A stretch of 64,000 nt of DNA. Origin: Xiphias gladius (taxonomy: Eukaryota > Chordata > Actinopteri > Istiophoriformes > Xiphiidae). Under the pieces are notes generated by a model. The model saw nothing but the letters and a program-made list of their open reading frames with translations, made no database searches and was not told the DNA's origin. Numbering within the stretch: position 1 is the first letter of the stretch; each line of letters opens with the position of its first letter. Shown in pieces: positions 45,361 through 57,237 of this stretch. Both the position numbers and the translations under genes were made by a program. The stretch is taken from assembly GCF_016859285.1 (NCBI RefSeq), contig NC_053418.1, positions 9,017,501 through 9,081,500 on the forward strand, read 5' to 3'.

Positions 45361-47855
45361 ATGAATCGAGTCCCCCTGCAGCAGCCGCAGAGCTGCGGGC
45401 CCTGGGAGCTGAAGGAGCGGCTGGGCACTGGAGGCTTTGGAAACGTCACCAGATGGCAAAATAAGGTACACAAACCACACACTTTTAACCCTGATTGGAC
45501 ACGATAGTAGACTGAGCGACTGGAAAGAGTATGTTTAAATAACAAGGTGTCAGGCTGACTAAAAGTGTTAAATTATTTTAAGTGCTCAGATGGAAGATAA
45601 TGTAAGTGTCCCTGCCGGTATTCCCCAGCCGAAATCAACAACGTCATCATCAGTGCAATTAACACTTCCTCAAAATGAAAACTGTTTAAAAAAATGTCAA
45701 TTTTGTCAAGTTAACCAATAAATAAAACCACTTGAGGCAATAAAAACCAATACATATTAAAAGACTTTCTTTTCGTATTTACAAATAAATCTTGGAACTA
45801 CAAAGTGCCCTCTTAAAATTACAGTGAAAAGAACTCACATTGTACATAAAACATCCTATTTTCCATGTGCAACTGACAGTTTCATTGGTAAAGTTATTTT
45901 TTTGTGTCTTGTTTTTTTTTTTTTACCAGTTGATTAATATTGTAAGGTAAAAGCATGATACAAATTGATTAAATTGAACTTTTTGCATCTGAATCAAAAA
46001 CAGTCACCACATAACCACAATGGCATAACAACAGTTCACAAATAAAAGCCAGCGTGCTCAAATAGAGAATTTGCTTGAAGCTTCAGAATTGGTTTTCACC
46101 TGCACCATTTTTGAAAATAGTATGACATCAGTCCAGGAAGCGGTCTTCTTTTTGCATCCAGTCCAGAAAAACCGGTGTCTATTGTAATGATATCACTCTA
46201 AGTCACAGGATGAGGACACTATGGGAATATGAACACGCCCGCTTAGTGGACCTTCCTCTTCCTGTCCAAGGCAAACTTAGAGCTTTCATTGAGCCAGGTG
46301 GCACCATCATTTGAATTTAGTTATACAGCACAAGCGATAGTGAGTCAGAAACTGTAGTGAATATGATCTCTCTCGCAGTTTCAAATATAAGAGATTTTTA
46401 CATAACCACTTTGTTTTCATAACCACAATGTCTGTTGACCGCTGCCTTAGTAGCTGCATTTCTGACCATTATTTTTTTTTTTGCTGAATTTCTCTGTGTG
46501 AAATCGGTTTTTGAGGTTTTTAGACTAACAATGTGTGTCACTCAATTGGAGTTTGATTAGATTGTCATATAATGTAGTTCTACTGCTATTTACAGTAATC
46601 AAGGACGTAGCGTTCAAAAACAAGTGATGTGTTGTCTAACAGTTTACACAGCGCTGATTGTCAGTGCCACTGCGGACTGGGCTGTAGGAGGTAATGGGAA
46701 AACACAGGAGGAAAATGACGAAACTGAGCAGGGCACTGCCTGCATGTTGATGACTAAACTTCCTGTATCAATGACAATGATGTGGGCTATTATTAGTTCA
46801 CAGATTACATTATGCGAAGCACGGTGGGAGCCTCTCCCTTGATGATGCCATGAGAAACGGAGGGAGGTGCACACGTGTTGCTCGTCATTTTTGGCAAGTA
46901 GTTAAATGTACCGCTAGTGTTTAGTGCTCTGCAGGCAAAGGTGTCACCGTGCACGTCACGTCTGTGTGTCATGGTTTGCACTCCATCCCCTCTCTTTTCA
47001 TTATATGTCTGACTCCGATTATTACCATCAGAAATACCTTACCATAGGGCCTCCTGGAAAGATATAAAGTTTTTAAAAGCCACATTGGTCATGCTGAAGA
47101 ATATCATTTACATTGTATTTAAGTGGTTAAAAACATTATTCAAAAGTTTTCACTGCTATGTAGTGTCTGTAATGTGTATTGTAAAAGTACTAATGAAGAA
47201 GAAATGTTTTGATTTGAGGCCAAAAATGAGATGTAACTGCTGCATTTCTGTTAGGTCATGGAAAATAATATCAATACAGCTGCAATGATTAGCTGAATAA
47301 CTAATCATTCCAATCGACAGAAAATTAAGTTGTAACTTCTTTAATAATCAAATAATCATTTAAGTCAATTGTCTGTGAAACTGGAAGAAAACATTTAATG
47401 ATCCCTGATTTTTCTTGTCTTGGCATCATGGTAAATTAACTATACCTTTGTATTTCATTATGTCGGTTGGACAAATCTGAAGATGTCACCTTGAGTCCTA
47501 CGAAATTGTGATGGACATTTGCCACTGTTCTCTGTTGTTTTATAGAGCAAATGATTAATAGATAAATTGAGAAATAATGAGCAGATTAATTGATTATGAA
47601 AATAATCATTATTTGCAGCCCTATATGTAAACACGAAGTGATCTATAACATAAATTCCCAACCATCAGGCCTACTTTAAATTTTTAGAGAAATGTTTTTG
47701 CTTCTAGTTTGCTACTCAGAATTCTAAACCACAATTTACAATCTACTGTACTTTGATCATGGCCACCTGAAGACTGTTGGTGGTAATAAGCTACTGAAGA
47801 GCAACATTAATTTCCCCTCCTTGGGGAATGCCTGTAGATAATATTTAAACCAGCA

Positions 47856-47932
<77 letters not shown>

Positions 47933-50900
47933 TGTGTGTGCTTTCAGGACACAGAGGAGCAGATCGCCATAAAGCAGTGCCGTCAGGAGCTGAGCGAGAG
48001 AAACAAAGAGAGATGGTGTCTGGAGATCCAGATAATGAAGAGGTCGGCTTCACTTTAACACGCATCAGCCTACGAAAGGGCCCCAGAGAAAAACCGCCCT
48101 TCATTTTCCACCGTCAAATACCAGTCTTGTACAGGACACGTAGCAGACACGTGACAGCTTTTGCCCAGACCCTTGAACGCCAACCAGTATTCCTTTTCTT
48201 TGGGAGTTTGCCATTATTAGATACAGTAGATCCCAGTGAAGAAGAAGAGAGAGGGGGATTACTTGCAACAAAGCTCCCTGTTGTATGTTGTATGTATGTT
48301 TCTTAACCACTAGGACACCCAGACGCAATCCAGTCAGTATTTACTATTTGCAGCTATATACCAGATGTTGACACAGGTCATGGTGTCAGGGTTAGATAAT
48401 GAAGCAGGACCTATCTTAAGGTCATGCTAAGATCATGACATTATACACTTTTCATAGAGTCAGACGTTCATTTAAGTTTTGGTAAAAAGTACAAACGTTA
48501 CAGTCCGTTGAAATTATCTTGTTGTTCACAGTTTTACTGTTACAGATGATTACAGGCGGTGATGTTATGTGTCTTATGTGTCAGTACAGAACAGGCTTGA
48601 ACAAATCGGTCACCAGATTTTTGGTCTGTTACATGTAGGGAGTAAAAAACACCGGATTTCCTAACTGTTTTGTTAGTTTTTTCCTTCACCGTGGCATGTT
48701 ACCTAAGCTTGTGCCGCTGTTTACAAAAGTTTCAGGATTCTCTTCCGCAGTGATGCATCTTAATGTGTCACACATTAAGTTGTTTTTTTTTTTTAGCTTG
48801 GCTGAAGAAAATGTATTTTTCCGTTTCTCTTCACCACGTAAACCTTCATACTTTGCCTTAAAGCCAGTTTTGGCATGTGAGACAAGTTTTGATTTGACTT
48901 GTTGTGACTCACTATAGTATATTCCAAGCTGAGTGTTCAGGAGTTTGACATTTGACTTTTACTTGCCCATCTGTTTCACAAGTTTTCTCCAAATACAAAA
49001 ATTGAATTTATATCCTGAAATAGTTCAATCACACAAGACATTAAACAATTAGAACAACAGGGACGTTTGGGTTATTTTGGTCTTTTGGTGGTTATTTCTG
49101 ACAGGGTAATGTGCCGCCTCCTCATCTTGCTCTGGATTATTGTTGTGTATCTTTTCTACACACGTCTGTGTTGTCTATTAACGGTTTCAGTTTTGGTGTC
49201 GGGTCAATGGTGTTGAAAGGCAGGTCATGTTGGTTTTGATCATCTGACAGATGCAAGATGTGTGTGTGTGTGTGTGTGTGTTTTGTCATTTGCTGGTGCA
49301 AACATGAGTATAAAACCATTTCTTTCCTAGTCCCAATTTAACAAGTGTGTTGTTTTCAGACGGACACAACCACAGCCCTCCCATGCGCCCACGCTCGACT
49401 CGTGGAAAAACCACAGGGCAGGGCACTCATACATGGCAACCTACCATTTACAGATTTATAGCTACTTAAACACGTTTGTACACATGCACATATACTGAAA
49501 AGCACATCACTTTGAGTTATGATGTGTTGTATTGCATTACTGTTTCATCTGCAAAATGTTTAAGTCGAAACCCAGAGAAAAAAAACAAGTATTTATCTGC
49601 GATCTCGTGCAGGCTCACTGTTTCATCCCACCCTCTCTAAGTCTGATTTTATCCACTATCCAAAAGGTTTTCAAATGAGGCAAAACAAAGATGAGAGGTT
49701 TCCCACATCAGATCATGTATAGTATGTAGCACGTGTATCCCCTGGATCAGAGGGCCCTATAGTAACACAATATGACTATACTACTTCTAATCCTGTTTAG
49801 GTTTGTTTGATTGTTAAGCAATTTGACCAAACCCTATAACTCAGCAGGGGAAAAAAAACATGCTCATGACTGATAATACCCTTTTACTCTAGCGAAGACT
49901 ATCTTCTGTCTCCTGTTATCGTAGCTGTAACAACACCTTGATCACATGCGCTACAATGTTAGGGTTTCAGTGTGAGTCAGTTCCTTGGTGGATCTGGTAT
50001 CCATTTGAGGTCGTTATCTTTAAATTTCACCTTTGCTTTTTTTTTAGAGAGGGCGTGACCCTGGGACAATCAGAAACACATTTTTTCAGAGTTATGAGAT
50101 AGTGAAGAATAAGAAACAGTGAAAGTATTACAGCACGTCAAAGAGCGGAAGGAGGAGGGTGAATGTTACAATGACTTAACTTTGGCCCCGAAGATGCAGA
50201 ACACAGACTCTGAGGCAGGAGCAGGAAAATTTGTTCGCCACTGCGATGGAGAAGAGATGCAAGAAAACAAAATTATAAGTGTGCATCTCTGATCGGTTGG
50301 TCAAGATCAGTACTTCCCAACCTGTCACAAAATAAGTCTGACGGGTCATGAGAAGAGCAGCACAATAGGAAAACAAAAAAACATATTTTTGCTGCACAAA
50401 ATCCTACTTATTTTTTTGCAAATTTTCTCTAATTTTTTTTCTTCTTGTGACTTGTTGGATAATGTTGGATAATTTTACGTCTTTAGGCCTCTAAAACCTT
50501 TTCGAATACAACAACAAAAAAATTCACTTCAGAAGCAGAAGAACTCACAACCTATTGACATATGCAACCAGAGTTGCAAGTAGACAGTGCTTCATTTTAA
50601 TGGGTTAAAAGCCAAAAGGATTGGAAAGCATGGGTCTAGATCTAGATTTGTAAATGTTTCACAGAGTTTCTTTAATAATCAAATTAATTTCAAACATTGC
50701 AAAGGGGGGAGTTGACCCTATTAGACTCTATTATAAGTGCAGCACAAGCTACCTTCTTTATAAATCTCAGGCATCTAATATGGCAGCTTTTGGCAATGTG
50801 TTAATTCAAAGTAAAGATAAAAATATGATACTTGATACATGTGCAGCCTCACTAACTGATATATGCTCATCCTTACTCACTCAGGTTGGATCATGTTAAC

Positions 50901-52543
50901 GTTGTTGCAGCCAGAGAGGTTCCTGAAGGTATGCAGAAACTTGTGGCCACCAATGACCTGCCACTGCTGGCCATGGAGTACTGCCAGGGAGGAGATCTGA
51001 GAAAGGTAAAAGTCTGTGATATGTCTGGGAGAGTGTGTGCACATATGTGATTAAGGGTACTGGATCGGACTCGAAGACCTTTGGGCCAAAGTGTTGAATC
51101 ACAATAAATGAATAAGGAGGAGTAATCATGCGTGTTGATAATCCTTTTTGCATTACTTTTGATGACTCTTTCTCTCAGCACCAGGCCTGAATATAGTTTG
51201 GCTGTGTGAACCTTCACAGCTTTTCTTGTGTATATAAGGTTCATAAATCATTAGGGTCTTTCAGCAAAATGTCCTACAAAAAAATCAGGCGATCGCTTGC
51301 AGTTCATTCTGCGGGAGAAATCCGGGGCAGTTTTTAATCTGAAGTATGCAGCCTGAGGCGATGCTGGCACCGGGCACCCAGCAGAAGAGGAAAATGCCAA
51401 GCATCACAAACCACAGTGTCATAAAAATTTCAGAGCATCCCAGATGGTCAAGAACTAGGCAGTCGAGTTTGGGGGCAGATGGAGTGGTTAGTGAGGACGG
51501 AGAGAGCGTAAAACAGCACCGTCCTCTTTTGCCAGGCCTGCCACAGGTTTCCAGCAGTGGAACGCTTCAAAAATATATTTTTTAAAGTAAATCAAATCAA
51601 ATTTTCGATTTTCCAATTCGTGACCGGAAATGCTTCTTAAAAAATCAGATTAACAGTGCCGAAATGCCTTATGGGAAAAAAAAAAAGCTGTGATTTGTTT
51701 TCTGCTTTAATCGGAGCCCATTCATGTCCTTCGATGTATGTCAGATCTCTTATAAAAAGGGGAAATAGCTGTTTTATTGATGAATAAAAGAGCAGAAAGT
51801 TCTAAAACATTAATAAAATAAGGCAGATTAATAAACCCTTTGCTAATCTTGTGTCGGCTTGTTTCGTTTTCTTCCCATGGTTTATATTATTAAAGTATCA
51901 GGTTTATGTGTTTGTGCTCTCTGCAGTATCTGAACCTCTTGGAGAACTGCTGTGGAATGAGGGAGGGCTCCGTTTTGATTTTGTTACGTGACATTTGTAA
52001 GTATCCTGCTGGATCCCCAAAATTCAATTTGACTATCATGAAATCTTGAAATTAGATTAGAGAGAGATTGATTGAGCGAGCTGGCAGTGTGATTAGTTTC
52101 CTGCAGAATGGAGTAAGTCGTCCTGGTGACCAGCTTCATGATGTCACCAATGACCATTGACCAACGACCTCTTAGTCACCACTGCTGCTACACACACTCA
52201 GGCAGGCTTATGTCAACAATCGGACTCTTGCGCTCATTTTCACAAACATAATGTACAAACGCTCACAACAGCAACGCAGAGTATAATCACATGCTGTATA
52301 AACAGGTTTGAGAGAGGACACATATGGCACGTATTACATATCTGGAGTGGAGAGTAGAGTAGACTAGGATGCACACACACAGACACTTACTCACACAGAA
52401 ACTCCTTTTCCTGTTACCCACTGGTGGACGTTTCCTGATAATGAGTGATCCCCCTTACTGCTTCACGAGTGAGGGGGAAAAGACACAGGCATGCATTTCT
52501 ACACCCACAAACTCACACTCTCGCCCACACACCCATACAAACA

Positions 52544-52577
<34 letters not shown>

Positions 52578-55500
52578 TACATTCAGGTGCCCAAAGGTTA
52601 TGACTTCCGCTTCATTGAACTCTCATTTGCCAGCACACACACTAGTCACCCTTGTTGACGCAAGTGAAGGGACATTATAGTTTCAGTGATACATTGAGAC
52701 AAAACCTGTTCGACTTTTACAGTTACAGTTACAATAGATTAAAGACTAAAGTATGAATATACGAGTCTTATCCTCTTATAAGTCTTATTTAAGAGTTACT
52801 TAACCACCAGGCTGAAAAGCTGTCCTCTCTGGTTAAAAGTTTCAAGCCGGTTTCACTTCTGTCTTACCCGTCCTGCTTTGTTGCACCTGTAACCACACCC
52901 AGCAGAGATGTCCCAGGCTGCTGGAGTACATCTTTATATCAGCGCGGTAAAGTGAGACGTTAGTCCACGGGAAGTCGGCAAACACGAGACCTTCAGCCAC
53001 TGTTAACTTGCTTTTTAAAAAGTTAAGTAATGCCCTCTGTGTACTTCAGGGTGTGTCAGTACACCGTGACATCACCTTTGAGTTCTGACCACATCCATCC
53101 GTTATGCTGGGTTTGATCAGAGGTGAGACACAGCCGAAACTTCTAACCAGAGAGGGCAGTGAATTGCCTCAAGTGACAAGACTTGAGTCATTGTCGCATG
53201 GCTGAAATTTTGAAAATGAAGTAAAATCTTCGGGTGTGGAGCGTGCGTCAACGTTTGTAGTCTGCTCGAGGCTCGAAGCTTCATTAGCCGTTACTAACAG
53301 AGTGACTATCAGCAGTCGAAATGTTATGCGGGCTGATGTAGGCACCAGGTTTTGACAAAGTAAAAGAATACATGGGGGGAAAAAAGAAGATATCTCTGGT
53401 TCTGCTACATTGGTTTTGATTATTCTATTTTTAAACTGTCGTGAATCCACCAATGTTATAGGAGTGCGACCCTTAATCAGTTGGAGTGCTCTTTGTGGTT
53501 GACCTGAGTATATGCACCATTGACGTCCTGTGACTTAGTCATCACTGCTCGCTCCTTTTTTCCCTCAGCTTCAGCTCTGACCTACCTCCACAAGAAGAGG
53601 ATCATCCACAGAGATTTGAAGCCGGAAAACATTGTGCTGCAGCAGGGAGAGAAGAGAGTGAGTTAAGGACCCTTTGAACCATCTTGTTATGACGAATACA
53701 CCCAAACCACCACACTGAGGTCATATAACGGCTTTTTGCCTCAATGTGGGTCATGTGGGTTAAGGGCAGGAGACTCGTCTCCCTCATGTCCACATGTTTA
53801 TGCTCATAAGCTGTGCACAACTTTGCTGCACTGAATTTCTAATGTGGGAAAAGTCAGTCCCTTCAGTTATCCTTGCAGTTACGGGGAACGTGTGAGATTG
53901 CCTTGCTCTTACCTTCCTCTTTGGCCCCCCTGTTGTTTATTATAACAAATCATAACATGCTGCAATAGGACCAAGGAACATGAAACATGTTATATAACCA
54001 AGGCTAGACGTATTAAAAAGGTCATTGTTCATGTTTATGCACACTGCTGTGTTTATAGAATTTTAACAAAACAAACTTTATCTGCATTAAGTTTATTGTT
54101 TTACACAAACACTTCTTTTTGTCCTACACGCTAGAGAAACAGTAAATCCAGCATACAGATTTATTTTTTGGTTTTTGGGGCTTTTGCTCATCTGTTCTTG
54201 AGTCACTCAGGATTTAAGGGAATAGTTTGACATTTTGACAAAATGTGGAACTATTCCTTCAAGTTATCCATTTCTTTACAGGATACAATTTTGCTGACAA
54301 TATCTTTTTCTCTGCTCTCTCCCCTAATCTTAGTTGATCCACAAGATCATAGATCTAGGCTATGCTAAAGAGCTGGACCAGAGCAGCCTTTGCACATCAT
54401 TTGTGGGAACACTGCAGTACTTAGTAAGTGATGAAACATAGTTGAACGTGTTTTGCACATCATTTCCTTAGTGTACTCTAGTAAAAGCTGTGTCTTTTCC
54501 TTCCATCTTTCAGGCTCCCGAGCTCATTGAGAGGCAGAAGTACACCGTCACTGTGGACTACTGGAGCTTCGGGACTTTGGTGTTTGAGTGTATCACAGGA
54601 TTTCGCCCCTTCTTACCGACCTGGCAGCCTGTTCCCTGGTAGTGCAACCTTTCAAAAATTGACAAAAGTCATCAGTAAGGAAGTAAATTCATGTTTTTCA
54701 AAACTAGTCTGAGGGTGACACATTTCAAAATTTCTATAATTTGACCCTCCAAATCTCATTTTCTCTTTTTTTTGCTTTTGGGCCTCTGTGATTATAGACT
54801 AGCTTTTGCAAAATAAGCTGAACATTTACATTTTTGAATGTTAAGCAATGATACGCTTAATTCCAAATCAATATTATTGTTACATGAATGGATTTTAACA
54901 CACAATGAATATATAAATAATCGGAAGTTGCCAAGGCAAAGAATTGCAAAATATATGGGTTTCAATGCCCCTTTTTCTTTGCTAATATGATAAATGAAAG
55001 ATATGAAACTCAACAGGGGGCTGGGTTACATAGAGGAAAAATACACTCCCATTATTGTATGGAGCCGTAGTCAGAAATTACAACTATCAGACTGAGGATA
55101 AAATGGGGGAAAAAAACATTTGTACACTCACAAAAAGACAAAGCTATGCAAGCCAAGCCTAAATTTTTAGAGCTTTTCTCCCATATAATCCACCTGTATC
55201 CTTTTTAGGCACAATAAACTGAGGCTGAAGCAGGATGATGATATTGTTGTCTATGAGGACCTCTCAGGGGAAGTCCGCTTCTCCAAACATCTGCCTCAGC
55301 CCAACAACCTCAACAGGTGATTTTATCTGTGACAGACCCACACATGCACATAAAAATAATAATTGAAGACCCTTATCATCTCAGTCTAATGTGTTAACTC
55401 TTGTTTGACAGTCTGTTATTAGAGAAAATGGAGAGGTGGCTACAGCTGATGTTAAAGTGGTCTCCTCAGGAGAGAGGCAAAGACCACGAAGCTACGCCCA

Positions 55501-57176
55501 GTGACTGCTTCTCCCAGCTAGAGATCATACTGCAGCTCAAGGTTAATGGAGTAATTCAGTCAATTTTTCCTCTCGCTGTGTCATTTCCCCCATGTGGACA
55601 TTTTGTCATGTTGTCTGGCGCCACTGCTAACTTTTAAAGTTTGGTGGAATTTCAAGGGATTGCGCACCTTTTTCGTTTGCTTAGACCAACACATGTACTT
55701 GTTCTGTCTTCATGTGCTTAATCCTTCTCATTTCCCTCAGCTGGTTCATGTCCTAAACATGATGTCCGCGAAGATCCTGACATACTCAGTCTCCGACAAT
55801 GAGACTGTGGCCGACCTGCAGCTGAGAATAGAAAAAGACACCGACATCCCTGCGGCCAATCAGGAGCTGCTGCTGGAGGCGGGATTAGCCTTAGAGCCTA
55901 ACGGGCTGGCCACGCAGTGTGCCATAGATTACACGGTAATCTGTAACACAAACACAGTGCACACAGTGCCTTCACAGAATATTTAACTACACAATGTGAT
56001 AATGGACTGAGTCATAGTATTAATATAATCTGCGTCTGTAGGAAATAGATGGTCGACGGACAGACTTGCCTCTGGTCTTCCTGTTTGATCGCTCCTCTTG
56101 CAGTTATGAGCCCCAGTTTGCTCCTCGCACCCTCCCAGAAAACATCCGCTTCGTTCGTAAGTTAGTCTGTTCTCAATTAAGGATATTAAAAAGTACAATG
56201 TCGACAATATCTTTTTTTTTTGTGATGTTTTTTTTTTTTCATCTGTATGCATATGTCAGTGAGTTCAGTTGGATGTGCTTTAGTGGTGTAAACACTATGA
56301 ACATTTTTGCCGAAAAAAACAAAAACGTAAAATGACAAAATAATCAAGCAATTACGACTAAGACGTTTATTCTCTCAGGGTTCCTTTAGTAGATTTTGCA
56401 GTGGAGATTTTGCATTTGGTTTTTAAAATAAGTAAATAAGCTAAAAAAAAAAAAAAGTAAAATAAGATCTAAATAAACATCCTTTGCTTTTTTTTGACTT
56501 TATCTGTGTGTGCGTGCGGGTCTTTCTTTGTCTGTGTCTGTCTTTCTCATAGAAAATGACCCAAAGCACCTTCTGGCTTACAGCCCTCTGAGGAGGACTT
56601 GCGGCCAGGCATGGCACACCATCCGCTCGCTGAAGGAAGACTGGCAAAGACTGCAGCAGGGGCAGAAAGCTGCCATGTACGACACACAAAGACACACACA
56701 ACCTCCCGCACGCAGCACACACATGTATTAACTGTTTGTTAAAAAATAACAAAACGCATTTCTCTTCCTCTTTCTTTCAGCATGAGCTTGCTGAGGCACA
56801 ACTCTTCACTGTCCAAACAGAAGAATGAGATGGTGTCCATGTACCAGAGACTCACAGCCAAGCTGGACTTCTTCACCACTAGCCTTCACATAGACATGGA
56901 CAAATATCAGGAGCAGACAGCCACTGGGATCGGTATTATGTCAAAAAAAAAGTCATAAAAGTAGTCATTTAAAGTCATAATTATTTGTATCTTAAATGGG
57001 TTGTCTATTGCTTTTACCCCTGGTAGAAAGTGCATGTGAATGTCTAGAGCAATACAGTTTGCCACTGACTAATGATAGTCTTTTTCGTTTTCTAGCGTCA
57101 GAGAAACTCCTCTGCGTGTGGAGGGAGATGGAGCAAACTGCTGTCAGCTGTGGTCAGGTAGTTGAGTTTGTTTCTC

Positions 57177-57237
<61 letters not shown>

